DNA from: Ferruginibacter sp.
GTDB taxonomy: Bacteria; Bacteroidota; Bacteroidia; Chitinophagales; Chitinophagaceae
Length of the DNA: 64,000 nt
NCBI GenBank assembly: GCA_025963635.1
Contig: JAOQAK010000063.1
Coordinates: 62,001 to 126,000, forward strand
Direction: 5' to 3'
The notes beneath the pieces are model-generated. The model was not told where the DNA came from. It did no database searches and saw nothing but the letters and a program-made list of their open reading frames with translations. This document shows positions 35,232 to 44,275 of the stretch, one piece after another. The position numbers were made by a program, and so were the translations under genes. Within the stretch, counting starts at the first letter, position 1, and each line of letters begins with the position of its first letter.

Positions 35232-38200
35232 TCATTTTTTAACAAGTTTGCCCACTGCAGCAGGTTTATTATTAAGGCGAATATTTACCAGGTACATGCC
35301 GCCAGGCAAACCAGACAGGTTTAGCACGGCTCTGCCAGGCGTTACATTAGACGTCATTGACATGCTATTAACTCTTCTGCCGGCGACATCCGTTATGGTG
35401 ATTATCGCCGCATCCGTTGCATAGGTATACCGCCAGGTGATAATTGCCCTATCATTCACAGGGTTTGGATAAATGTTTATTGACGATCCGGAGGGCATCG
35501 GTAAAGGCTGAATTGTACCTGCACGCCCGTGTGGCTGGTTAAAGTATGTTTTTGTAAAACAGGTGCCCGACCTGGTAAGTACCCATACATACCGTGTGGC
35601 AGTATCGCTGATGGGACGGGTCAGGTTTTGAGCTGTAACAAAGGGGGCATCGCCTGTGGTGTAATTGTTTGAAAGCAATGCTTTGGTATCATACCCCCAC
35701 TGGTAACCGTCGATGGCCGGGTTCACATTATTATTCAGGCAAACGAAATCGATGCCGTTATAAATAATTGTATTTGGTGTGGCGCCCGCAGCACCCAATG
35801 GTCCAATGGTGATGGTGGTATCGTTCACGCAGCCATTCCTTTCCAGAACACTATCAATTACCTTGATCTGATACGGTCCTGCACCAGGAAACTGAACCAC
35901 TGCATTTTTGCCTTTTGATTGTTGGGGCGAATTGGTAGCAATTAAATTCGCGTTTGTAGTCCAGGTAAACAAAACGTCGTTCACTGTGCTGGTATTACTA
36001 TAGCTGTTTGCAATAGACGCAGAAAAATTTTGACTGGAGCGCTGGCAAAGCTGCAATGTGGCTGGCATCATTGCAATTTGTGGCCTCGAAGGCAAATGCC
36101 TGATTACTATCAACACAGTAAAAGTATCCCCTATACAATTGCCTGTGAGCGGCACTACCCGATAGGTTGCCCGCACGATATTATTGCCGGAAGTATTTGA
36201 AAGCGTTCCGGAAATCGAATTCCGGTTGCTGCCTGGTGCTCCACCGTTAAATCCTGTTCCTGATGGGGCTGCCCAGCTATAAGTAGTTCCTGCAGCAAAA
36301 TCATTTCCATTGGTGTTGGTTGGAGAAATCACAAACGTTCCATTACTACAGATGGTATCTGTTTGCATCACCAATGTTGGTGTTTTGTTGATCGTTAATT
36401 TACCGCTGTCAACAGCAATACTATAATTGCCGGCGATGAATTTGGTTGGAGAAGTTGTGCCCACTCCAATCGGTGAATTGGCACCAATAAAATGTGAATG
36501 GATGCCTACTCCTGCGGGGTCATTCGCGGGTGAACCTGCGGGACTTAAAGTAAGTGAAGCTATTTTTTCATTTTGTACCAAACCGGTTACTGCAAATTTG
36601 GTTTTATCAAACGTGATAGCATCTCTGCTGCATTTTACAGTATCAACCAGCACTTTTATGGTAAGGGGTGCCGGGGTAACATTGCCGGTTATCAGCTCGT
36701 CTGGCAAACTGTAATTGCTGGCTAAGCCGCCGTTAATCCCATCTTCAAGTGTATAGTGTATGGTGGCTGTTTTCCCGATACCGGCGTTTGCGTCCGTATA
36801 CAACCCGGAAGCTTTTACAGTGACAGTTTCTTCGCCGATAAACCCGGAAATTGTACCAGTAGTTATCGTTCCTGTCAATGCACTGCCATCGTAAACCTTT
36901 GGGGCAATCGTAGTTCCGGAAATACTTAATTGCTTAGGGGTGATACTTCCTTTTAAAGTGTCATTTACCAGGGTGTAATTTGTTGCCAATCCTCCATTTG
37001 TCCCGTTAGCCATCGTATAAGCTATAGGGGCAATTTTGTCAATTCCTGTATTTGCATTAGTAAACAGACCATTTGCAGTTACGATTAATGTTTCATTGGC
37101 TACAAGCCCACCAATATTGCCGATGCCAATCGTGCCGGTTGCTGCATTGCCATCATAGGCTTTAGATTGGATGATGGTGCCTGAGATAGCCAATGCTTTT
37201 TTATCGATGGTTCCCATAAGGATTTCGCCTGGTAAGCTATAATTGGATGCAAGGCCACCGTTAATACCATCCAATAGCAAATAATTTACCGCTGCGCTTT
37301 TGTTTATACCGGCTTTGGCATCTACATACAGGCCAGTAGCCGTTATAGTAAGTGTTTCGTTACTCACAAGCCCATCAATATTGCCAGGAATGATTCCGCC
37401 GGTTGTTGTACTGCCATCATATACTTTAGGATTGATAATGGTGCGGGTAATGCTTAATATTTTAGGAGAAATAGTTCCCTGGATGATTTCTCCTGGCAAA
37501 CTATAATTGGACGCAACTCCCCCGTTAGTACCATCCGATAGTGAATAACTTACAGTTGCATTTTTGTTTATCCCCGCATTGGCATCTGCATATAAGCCAG
37601 CAGCCAATACGGTAAGGGTTTCGTTACTCACAAGCCCATCAATATTGCCAGGAATGATTCCGCCGGTTGTTGCACTGCCATCATACACTTTAGGGTTGAT
37701 GGCGGTGCCGGTTATACTTACAGTTTTTGGAACAATAGTTCCTGTGAGGATTTCATCCGCCAAACTATAATTGGCTGCCCGCCCTCCATTTGCTCCGTTT
37801 GCCAATATATAATTTACCGTTGTCGTTTTACCTGATCCTGCATTAGCATCCGCATACAGGCCGTTAGCAGTTATAGAAAGGATTTCACTGCTTGCAAAAC
37901 CTGAAATTGCCCCCACTGTTACCACACCGGTTGTTGTTAAGCCATCATACATTTTTGTAGCGATGCTTGTTCCGGTAACCGACAGCATTTTTTTATTGAC
38001 AGTTAGATTCTGGCTGATGTTCGGTGCAGCATTGTAATCGGCATTCCCAGGCTGTGATGCAGTGATAGTGCAGGTTCCCTGTCCAACAATAACTATAGTA
38101 TTATTCAAAATAGTAGCTACGGATGTATTTGAACTTGCATAAAAAACCGGAAGACCTGAACTTGCAGAAGCACCTGGCGGGTAATCCGGGGCTCCATATA

Positions 38201-38564
38201 TTTTTGTGTCATTGGCAGTCAGACCGGTGATTTGCTGGCTGCCCGGTGTAATCGTAAACACCAAAATTTTGTTATTACTTCCGGAAACGTTAGATGCTGA
38301 AATATTTGCATTGAAATTGCCGGCGGAAAACGGAGTTCCTGAAATAGTAGCCGTGAGAGGATTGAAAATTAGCCCGGCAGGTAAACTAGTTGCATCAAAA
38401 GAGGTAGGTAAATTAGATGCGGTAATCGTATAGTTAGGGAGGGCTACACCAACAGTACCATTTACGGTTAAAGCACTCGAAATCACCGGCTGCTGCCCTT
38501 GCAAATTCCATGAAATCAACACGTGAAAAATAACAGTTGTAATTGCTATAAAAATTCTTCTCAT
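35232..38564 (-). CDS. T9SS-secreted surface protein with five tandem YDG repeats
   Basis: A 1110-residue protein with a signal peptide, then an Ig-like and an MBG-like domain. Five tandem repeats of about 88 residues follow (each with KxYDG, NGGxASNYSL and a GTI/GSI-P-K boundary), then another MBG-like unit and Ig-like modules. The C-terminal type A sorting domain (SINIYPNPVNDRAIITW to GGMYLVNIRL) marks it for type IX secretion and surface anchoring or release. Repeats 2 and 3 are nearly identical, suggesting recent duplication. It is the first gene of the minus-strand block leading to tssR. Adhesin-like filament is the best structural guess; there is no direct evidence for a T6SS role. Confidence 0.88.
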   Translation of the reverse strand: MRRIFIAITTVIFHVLISWNLQGQQPVISSALTVNGTVGVALPNYTITASNLPTSFDATSLPAGLIFNPLTATISGTPFSAGNFNANISASNVSGSNNKILVFTITPGSQQITGLTANDTKIYGAPDYPPGASASSGLPVFYASSNTSVATILNNTIVIVGQGTCTITASQPGNADYNAAPNISQNLTVNKKMLSVTGTSIATKMYDGLTTTGVVTVGAISGFASSEILSITANGLYADANAGSGKTTTVNYILANGANGGRAANYSLADEILTGTIVPKTVSITGTAINPKVYDGSATTGGIIPGNIDGLVSNETLTVLAAGLYADANAGINKNATVSYSLSDGTNGGVASNYSLPGEIIQGTISPKILSITRTIINPKVYDGSTTTGGIIPGNIDGLVSNETLTITATGLYVDAKAGINKSAAVNYLLLDGINGGLASNYSLPGEILMGTIDKKALAISGTIIQSKAYDGNAATGTIGIGNIGGLVANETLIVTANGLFTNANTGIDKIAPIAYTMANGTNGGLATNYTLVNDTLKGSITPKQLSISGTTIAPKVYDGSALTGTITTGTISGFIGEETVTVKASGLYTDANAGIGKTATIHYTLEDGINGGLASNYSLPDELITGNVTPAPLTIKVLVDTVKCSRDAITFDKTKFAVTGLVQNEKIASLTLSPAGSPANDPAGVGIHSHFIGANSPIGVGTTSPTKFIAGNYSIAVDSGKLTINKTPTLVMQTDTICSNGTFVISPTNTNGNDFAAGTTYSWAAPSGTGFNGGAPGSNRNSISGTLSNTSGNNIVRATYRVVPLTGNCIGDTFTVLIVIRHLPSRPQIAMMPATLQLCQRSSQNFSASIANSYSNTSTVNDVLFTWTTNANLIATNSPQQSKGKNAVVQFPGAGPYQIKVIDSVLERNGCVNDTTITIGPLGAAGATPNTIIYNGIDFVCLNNNVNPAIDGYQWGYDTKALLSNNYTTGDAPFVTAQNLTRPISDTATRYVWVLTRSGTCFTKTYFNQPHGRAGTIQPLPMPSGSSINIYPNPVNDRAIITWRYTYATDAAIITITDVAGRRVNSMSMTSNVTPGRAVLNLSGLPGGMYLVNIRLNNKPAAVGKLVKK
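36680..37992 (-). repeat. Five tandem ~264-bp in-gene repeats
   Basis: DNA repeats of about 264 bases encoding the YDG units of the surface protein. The stretch beginning near 37349 and that near 37613 match almost base for base over about 90 bases. Copies 1, 4 and 5 are more diverged. Such arrays can change copy number by slippage or recombination. Confidence 0.8.
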
Positions 38565-39355
38565 AATCAGGTAAATGTTTGGTTCTTTAACCTTCTACAA
38601 TTTGGTGGATGTTGACTCCGATTTTATTAAAAAACGTCAAAAAGATTTGAAATTCGTATTGCCTGATCTGATCAATTTATTTAATTATGTTTCATTACAG
38701 GCAATCTCCTTTTTATCTTTCAACGACCCTACCCTTAACAAAGGACTTGCAACTGAAATTTTTTGCGCATTTAAAAGCAAAACCCCACTGATACCAGAAG
38801 ACAATACTTTTCTAATATACGATACTTTCTTTATTGAAATGGGGTTTCCGGATAGGATAATAAGATTGGATTGTATTTTCCGGTGAGCAATCGTCTACCC
38901 TATTGGCTTTACTGCTAACCGGTATTTATTTGTTACGCGATACTTGGAAAATCATTTTGGATAAATCACCCACAAAATTTCTAAATGAAGCTATATTGAA
39001 AATTATACATTTTTAAGCAAATTCGAACGCACTTTCTAAAATTTCAATATAAATGGAAATATTAACTGCAAACAGCTATCCGGGGACATATCTCCTTTAA
39101 GCTGCACATAGTTATGCATTTGCACGCTAACTGCAGCCTACCGTAACAACTTTTCGCAGCTGGTCGTCCAATGAACCGTATTATTTTAATCACTCATTAA
39201 TTTCATTACTCATATTTTTGTTTTTTGAGCTTCAGGCGGATAATTGTTTTCACCAGTGAATATTAAATATCAAAGATTAAAAAGATTTAGTCTCCCTGCT
39301 GTTCAACAGTTACGTTTGACAATTGAAATCGACCTTCAACATTCAAAAAACGACC
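38565..39355. other. Gap of 0.8 kb between divergent genes
   Basis: AT-rich gap separating the T6SS locus from the housekeeping block. A plus-strand ORF at 38575-38886 (103 codons) has no recognisable features and is not called. TATTTTTG at 39213-39220 is an exact TAnnTTTG match on the plus strand, 136 bases before the carboxylase ATG, and is a possible promoter. No tRNA or repeat was seen. Confidence 0.4.
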
Positions 39356-40984
39356 ATGGATTTAGCTTTCAACAAAAACGAGGATGCCATGAAACTGGCC
39401 TATAGCCAGGTAAGGCAAAAATTAGAAGAAATTTATGAAGGTGGCGGAAAAATATCAATTCAAAAACAGCGGGAAAGAAATAAACTAACCGCAAGAGAAA
39501 GGATAAAATGGCTCTGTGATGACGGTAGTCCGTTTATTGAAATCGGCGCTTTTGCAGGTTACGGAATGTACGCCAGCCAGGGTGGGTGCCCCGCAGGCGG
39601 AACCGTAAGTGGAATAGGGTATGTAAGTGGCAGGCAGTGCGTTATTGTAGCCAATGATCAAACCGTAAAAGCCGGCGCATGGTTTCCAATAACCGCTAAA
39701 AAAAATTTACGCATGCAGGAAATTGCCATGGAAAATAAACTCCCTGTCATTTACCTGGTAGATAGTGCCGGTGTATACCTACCGATGCAGGATGAAATCT
39801 TTCCGGATAAAGAACATTTTGGGCGCATCTTCCGCAACAATGCCAGGATGAGTGCAATGGGCATTACCCAGATCGCCGCCGTAATGGGAGCTTGCGTGGC
39901 CGGTGGGGCCTACCTTCCCATCATGAGCGATGAAACATTGATGGTAGAAGGGAATGGTTCTATTTTCCTGGCGGGGCCCTATCTCGTAAAAGCCGCAATA
40001 GGAGAAGATACCAATAATGAAGCATTGGGGGGTGCAGAAACCCATACCGCCATCAGCGGCATTGCTGATTATAAGTTTGAAACTGAAAGAGAATGTCTCG
40101 ACCAGGTAAAGAAAATTATAAGTAAACTTGCTAGTCCTGAGAATGCAGGCTTCGACAGGATAAAAAGTATTGAACCTGCAAAAAATATCCTCGAAATTTA
40201 CGGCGTTTTGAATGAAGGGAATAACCGGCCTTACAACGTAGTGGATATCATTGAATGTGTCACAGATGCAGGAAGCTTCGACCAGTTTAAAAAAGATTAT
40301 GGCAAAACCATTGTATGCGGATATGGACGTGTAGACGGCTGGGCAGTGGGGATTGTCGCCAATCAACGGCTCATTGTAAAAAATAAGAAGGGTGAAATGC
40401 AACTGGGCGGAGTCATTTACAATGACAGCGCTGACAAGGCAGCCCGGTTTATAATGAACTGCAATCAAAAAAAGATTCCGCTCGTTTTTCTGCAGGATGT
40501 TACCGGATTTATGGTCGGAAGTCGCAGCGAACATTCCGGTATTATAAAAGATGGTGCCAAGATGGTAAATGCGGTGGCCAATTCTGTGGTTCCGAAATTC
40601 ACTTTTATTATTGGCAACAGTTACGGCGCCGGCAATTACGCGATGTGCGGTAAAGCTTATGATCCCCGGTTCATTTATGCCTGGCCCACCGCGAAGATTG
40701 CCGTAATGGGTGGCGAACAGGCCGGAAAAACGTTACTTCAAATACAGGTAGCCTCATTAAAAGCCAAAGGTCAATTGATAACACCCGCCGATGAAGAGAA
40801 ACTCCTGAAGGAGATAATGGAAAGTTATCAAACCCAAACTACGCCCTATTATGCCGCAGCAAGGCTATGGGTAGATGATATCATTGACCCTGCTGAAACC
40901 CGCCATTTGATATCGGAGGGGATAAAAGCAGCTAATCAAAACAAAGACATTCCCACTTTTAAATCCGGCGTGATGCAGGTATAA
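39356..40984 (+). CDS. Acyl-CoA carboxylase carboxyltransferase (beta) subunit
   Basis: A 542-residue carboxyltransferase of the propionyl-/methylcrotonyl-CoA carboxylase group. It moves CO2 from carboxybiotin to an acyl-CoA. The N half begins IQKQRERNKLTARERI and has the CoA-site GGCPAGGTVSGIG. The C half has the biotin-side crotonase-like fold with DVTGFMVG, IGNSYGAGNYAMCG and WPTAKIAVMGGEQAGKTLL. The last motif resembles methylcrotonyl-CoA carboxylase more than propionyl-CoA carboxylase. The ORF can be extended to a TTG at 39323, but the ATG at 39356 is preferred. No biotin carboxylase subunit is encoded in the window, so its partner lies elsewhere. Confidence 0.93.
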   Translation: MDLAFNKNEDAMKLAYSQVRQKLEEIYEGGGKISIQKQRERNKLTARERIKWLCDDGSPFIEIGAFAGYGMYASQGGCPAGGTVSGIGYVSGRQCVIVANDQTVKAGAWFPITAKKNLRMQEIAMENKLPVIYLVDSAGVYLPMQDEIFPDKEHFGRIFRNNARMSAMGITQIAAVMGACVAGGAYLPIMSDETLMVEGNGSIFLAGPYLVKAAIGEDTNNEALGGAETHTAISGIADYKFETERECLDQVKKIISKLASPENAGFDRIKSIEPAKNILEIYGVLNEGNNRPYNVVDIIECVTDAGSFDQFKKDYGKTIVCGYGRVDGWAVGIVANQRLIVKNKKGEMQLGGVIYNDSADKAARFIMNCNQKKIPLVFLQDVTGFMVGSRSEHSGIIKDGAKMVNAVANSVVPKFTFIIGNSYGAGNYAMCGKAYDPRFIYAWPTAKIAVMGGEQAGKTLLQIQVASLKAKGQLITPADEEKLLKEIMESYQTQTTPYYAAARLWVDDIIDPAETRHLISEGIKAANQNKDIPTFKSGVMQV

Positions 40985-41042
40985 GCATATCGGTAAGACG
41001 GTATTTAAAGATTTATTTACATCAACATCTTGTTCAATATTA

Positions 41043-41504
41043 ATGGAAAGCATACAACTTTATACAGACGGTGCATCAAGAGGCAACCCCGGGCCGGGAG
41101 GCTATGGCGCCATATTGATGTGGGGAAATCATAAAAAAGAATTGTCCAAAGGATTCCGGCTTACCACCAATAACCGGATGGAATTATTAGCTGTGATATC
41201 GGGCCTGGAAGCAATAAAAAAAACCGAGTTACCGGTGATCGTTTACTCAGATAGTCAATATATTGTAAATACGGTAGAAAAGGGATGGCTGAAAACCTGG
41301 ATAAAAACAGATTTCAAAGGCGGCAAAAAAAATAAAGATCTTTGGAAACACTATCATGAGCTTGCAAAGAAATTTACCATAAAATTTGTTTGGGTAAGGG
41401 GCCATGCTGATAATCCCTATAATAACCGTTGCGATAAATTGGCAACTGAGGCTGCAGACGGAAAAGAACTGGCAATTGATATTGGCTACGAACAATCGCT
41501 TTAA
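41043..41504 (+). CDS. rnhA: Ribonuclease HI
   Basis: A 153-residue type I RNase H that degrades RNA in RNA-DNA hybrids, such as R-loops and primers. All four metal-binding acids are present: Asp9 in YTDGASRGNPGPGG, Glu47 in NNRMELLA, Asp70 in YSDSQY and Asp131 in NNRCDKLA. The general-base His121 is in RGHADNPYNN, and the basic-protrusion Trp-rich region (KGWLKTWIKTDFKGGKK) is retained. The stop codon runs into the SRP-like hairpin/terminator region. Confidence 0.97.
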   Translation: MESIQLYTDGASRGNPGPGGYGAILMWGNHKKELSKGFRLTTNNRMELLAVISGLEAIKKTELPVIVYSDSQYIVNTVEKGWLKTWIKTDFKGGKKNKDLWKHYHELAKKFTIKFVWVRGHADNPYNNRCDKLATEAADGKELAIDIGYEQSL

Positions 41505-41552
41505 AAAAAATGCTGACCCGGAAGGGAGCAGCACAAAGATTTACAGGTTCGT
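41488..41552 (+). ncRNA. SRP RNA domain IV-like hairpin; alternatively minus-strand terminator
   Basis: At 41511-41533 lies TGCTGACCCGGAAGGGAGCAGCA. Its right part, CCGGAAGG-N-AGCAGC, equals the most conserved stretch of bacterial signal recognition particle RNA: the GGAA tetraloop and the 3' side of the symmetric loop that binds Ffh. Flanking bases can extend the stem (CTTT/AAAG, ACGAAC/GTTCGT). The 5' side of the loop (GCTGA) differs from the usual TCAGG, and the whole is shorter than the usual 100 bases. On the minus strand the hairpin is followed by eight T (41510-41503), so it may simply be the terminator of the gene ending at 41554. Confidence 0.4.
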
Positions 41553-41553
41553 C

Positions 41554-42132
41554 TTAAGCAGTCACACGCTTATTTTGCAAGGCAAACTTATTGAACAGGA
41601 AATATCCTCCAAACAAAATGGCACTAAAAAACAAAGTCGAATAAAGGCTTGCCTGGTAAAACGGAAGGCCGGCAGCAAAACAGGTCATCAATCCGTCCCA
41701 GGTTTTAGCATAAGGAAGGTTGTTCAGTGCAAGACCGCCGCCGATCCAAACTACAAAATTGGATGTAATAAAATAAAAGGTCGCACCGGCAACAGATCCT
41801 CCTGCAATGTGCAACAGGTTTTCTTTCTTAATCATAAACCCGATTACGGTTACTGCGGCAAACAAAATATAATTTAATACCTGTCCGTCATAGAAGCCTG
41901 CAATTGGTGAAATATTGTAAGAGAACAATACTTCGTAAATAATGTCTGAAACCAGCATCGAAAGAATGGGTAACAGAAAAGAAAATTTTTTATCCTTAAT
42001 AATGCTTCCGCTAAAGAGGGCCATTGCGATTTGTGGGGCAAATCCAAAGGGTCTTCCAGGCATGATCCTGTACAATGAGGCAATAAGTACCAGGAAAATA
42101 AAGCTAACAATTATTGATTTATCTATCTTCAT
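41554..42132 (-). CDS. Conserved integral membrane protein (DUF6580-like)
   Basis: About 192 residues with five or six hydrophobic helices. The family-like pattern at the start is RIMPGRPFGFAPQIAMALFSG, with FLLPILSMLVSDIIYEVLF next and a central SNFVVWIGGGLALNNLPYAKTWDGL. This resembles a Bacteroidota membrane family (DUF6580) related in topology to ECF-type substrate-binding components, but no substrate can be named. The ATG at 42132 was chosen (MKIDKSIIV); the upstream in-frame part is poor. The gene is convergent with rnhA, with only about 50 bases between the stops. Confidence 0.75.
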   Translation of the reverse strand: MKIDKSIIVSFIFLVLIASLYRIMPGRPFGFAPQIAMALFSGSIIKDKKFSFLLPILSMLVSDIIYEVLFSYNISPIAGFYDGQVLNYILFAAVTVIGFMIKKENLLHIAGGSVAGATFYFITSNFVVWIGGGLALNNLPYAKTWDGLMTCFAAGLPFYQASLYSTLFFSAILFGGYFLFNKFALQNKRVTA

Positions 42133-42236
42133 TTTTATATATTTTAACAGCCGCAAAAATAGTAATAAATACCTGTGCAACAATATTAAAATTCCGCCGG
42201 TTGCTAATTTTTTAAGGCATTAAAAAAACAGTTAAC

Positions 42237-42593
42237 ATGGCAAAGCATATCGATACGGGCAAAAAAGGCGAGGCTTTGGGGATCGCCTGGCTGTTAAGCA
42301 AAGGGTATATCCTAAAAGAACAAAACTGGCGTCATGCCCGCTGGGAAGTAGATGTGATTACGGAAAGGAATGGCATTTTACATTTCACAGAAATAAAGAC
42401 CCGGCGCTCGTTGAAATTTGGCCATCCCGAAGATAAAGTAGGAGAAAAAAAGATCCGGAACCTGATCAATGCTGCCGAGCAATATCTGTACCTGAACCCG
42501 CAATGGCAAAGGATTCAATTTAGTATTCTCTCGATCCTGATTTTAGATAACCAACCAATCGATTATTTCTTAATTGAGGATGTGTTTCTATAA
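42237..42593 (+). CDS. YraN/UPF0102 family nuclease-like protein
   Basis: A 118-residue protein of the YraN family with the Holliday-junction-resolvase-like nuclease core: GKKGEALGIAWLLSKGYILKEQNWR, then WEVDVIT (Asp), and FTEIKTRRSLKFGHPED, where the ExK motif is EIK. The typical Glu of G-x-x-x-E-x-x-A is present. The function in cells is unsettled; DNA repair or recombination is usually assumed. It is divergent from the membrane protein gene. Confidence 0.88.
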   Translation: MAKHIDTGKKGEALGIAWLLSKGYILKEQNWRHARWEVDVITERNGILHFTEIKTRRSLKFGHPEDKVGEKKIRNLINAAEQYLYLNPQWQRIQFSILSILILDNQPIDYFLIEDVFL

Positions 42594-42682
42594 AAGGCTA
42601 TTGATTGTTACCAAGGCAGTTAATGATGAAACGCTAATGCTGCTTCCGTTGAATTATATGAGTTAAATAATTACTGTTCGAT

Positions 42683-43198
42683 TTATTTTGAAACTGCACT
42701 GCTCATTAATGCCTTCATCTTCTCCACCATTTTATAGGTTGCAGGGCAATACTGGATATTTTGTTTATGTACATGAATATAATCGACTGCTTTCTTTTTT
42801 GTAAGATGGGGAAAGCCGGCACAGTCTCCCGGGCGGATCGGGTAAATGGAGCATTTATTGTCGGTTAAATCCAGGAACTGGCAGGGTTGCTTTTTGTTTT
42901 GCCAATCACCATCCTTTTTATCGTATACCAGCCATTTTTCTTTAAATGCAGCCGGTGTTAATTCAAAATGGGCAGAGATGCGTTTTATATCACTTGGCGA
43001 AAATGTGGGAGTCATTTGTTTACAGCAGTTACCGCAACTCAGGCAGTCAATTTCGTTCCAAACCTCGCTATCTACTTTGTCGAGTAGTGTGTGCAAATCT
43101 TTTGGAGGATTTTTTTCTAACTTAGTTAAAAAGGATTTAAACGACTTTTTATGATAACGCACTTTTTGCTTGAACGACCGGAAGTTTACAACAATCAT
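42683..43198 (-). CDS. YkgJ-type cysteine-cluster protein
   Basis: A 171-residue cytoplasmic protein with the zinc- or iron-chelating Cys cluster of the CxxCxxCC family: CLSCGNCC, then QPCQFLDLTDNKCSIYPIRPGDCAGFPH and a later Cys in IQYCPATYKM. The ORF is open to 43339, but the ATG at 43198 (MIVVNFRSFKQK) gives the normal start; the upstream part is unlike the family. The family is widespread and its function is not known. Confidence 0.85.
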   Translation of the reverse strand: MIVVNFRSFKQKVRYHKKSFKSFLTKLEKNPPKDLHTLLDKVDSEVWNEIDCLSCGNCCKQMTPTFSPSDIKRISAHFELTPAAFKEKWLVYDKKDGDWQNKKQPCQFLDLTDNKCSIYPIRPGDCAGFPHLTKKKAVDYIHVHKQNIQYCPATYKMVEKMKALMSSAVSK

Positions 43199-43347
43199 TA
43201 AATAGTAATTTAAATTGTAAACGAAAATAGGAAAGCATTGGCAATAATGTGAAATTACAATCGATACTTCAAAAATGCACGTGTTATGGCCGAATTTTAT
43301 TCTTCCATACAACTGGTCTGCGAGATTTAAAATCATCAAATTAATTT

Positions 43348-44247
43348 ATGTGGGAAATATATAAAAACGGCTACAAGGCTCACCTGCAATTAGAAAAGTC
43401 GCTCAGCGATAATTCGGTGGAGGCTTACCTGCATGATATTGAAAAATTAACCACCTGGATTCAGCTAGCCAACGAACTAAAAACTCCCCAACAAATTGAA
43501 TTAAAAGACCTCGAAAAATTTGTGAGATGGATCAGTGAACTGGGGATGACACCGGGATCACAAGCCAGGATTATATCAGGCCTCAGGAGCTTTTTTAAAT
43601 ATTGCCTGCAAGAACAAATTATAATCATTGATCCTACTACCCTTCTCGAATCTCCTAAGCTAAAAAGATCGTTGCCTGATGTACTGGGCTTTGAGGAAAT
43701 AGAATCAATCATCAACAGCATCGACCTAAGCAAGCCAGAAGGCGGAAGAAACAAGGCCATTCTTGAAACGCTGTACAGTTGCGGTTTAAGAGTAACGGAA
43801 GCGGTAAACCTGCGCATCAGCTGCCTCTACCTGGATGTTGGTTATATACGGATTATTGGAAAAGGGGATAAAGAAAGACTGGTGCCCATTGGGGAAGCGG
43901 CTGCCAAATACATCAATATCTATCGCAACAATATTCGTGTACACATCAAGGTGAAACCTGGCAATGAAGACATTTTATTTTTGAACAGGCGCGGCAGCAA
44001 ACTTTCAAGGGTAATGATATTTCTGATCATTAAAGAATTGGCAAGGCAGGCAAATATTAAGAAGACCATTTCACCTCATACTTTCAGGCATTCATTTGCA
44101 ACTCATTTGGTAGAAGGAGGTGCCGATCTGCGTGCTGTGCAGGAAATGCTCGGGCACGAAAGCATTACCACCACTGAAATTTATACACACCTCGACAGAG
44201 AATTTCTTCGTGAAACTTTGCATCAGTTTCACCCGGCTTTTAAATAA
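43348..44247 (+). CDS. xerD: Tyrosine recombinase XerD-like
   Basis: A 299-residue site-specific recombinase that resolves chromosome dimers at dif. It has an N-terminal SAM-like core-binding domain (SVEAYLHDIEKLTTW, ARIISGLRSFFKYC) and a catalytic domain with all active residues: Arg148 (CGLRVTEA), Lys172 (GKGDKERLVP), His244 and Arg247 (HTFRHSFATHL), His270 (LGHESITTTE) and nucleophile Tyr279 (IYTH). The length and the ALGH-type C terminus fit chromosomal XerC/XerD and not a mobile-element integrase; no attachment site or phage genes are nearby. Confidence 0.92.
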   Translation: MWEIYKNGYKAHLQLEKSLSDNSVEAYLHDIEKLTTWIQLANELKTPQQIELKDLEKFVRWISELGMTPGSQARIISGLRSFFKYCLQEQIIIIDPTTLLESPKLKRSLPDVLGFEEIESIINSIDLSKPEGGRNKAILETLYSCGLRVTEAVNLRISCLYLDVGYIRIIGKGDKERLVPIGEAAAKYINIYRNNIRVHIKVKPGNEDILFLNRRGSKLSRVMIFLIIKELARQANIKKTISPHTFRHSFATHLVEGGADLRAVQEMLGHESITTTEIYTHLDREFLRETLHQFHPAFK

Positions 44248-44275
44248 GAGAAGTTATTTTTAGATAAGCGTGGAA

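Noticed and set aside
36680..37992. Regular DNA repeats as a possible CRISPR array
   Set aside because: The units are about 264 bases, in frame, and encode protein repeats; there are no spacers or cas genes.
38575..38886. Plus-strand ORF of 103 codons before the carboxylase gene
   Set aside because: No recognisable motif, no good start context, and it begins 11 bases from the opposite gene's start in an AT-rich gap; probably chance.
39779..40534. Long minus-strand ORF (251 codons) opposite the acyl-CoA carboxylase gene
   Set aside because: Antisense shadow of a well-conserved gene; the protein is Cys/His-rich without any family pattern.
43348..44247. Tyrosine recombinase as an integrase of a mobile island
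   Set aside because: Length and motifs fit chromosomal XerD, and no attachment repeats, tRNA or phage genes are nearby.
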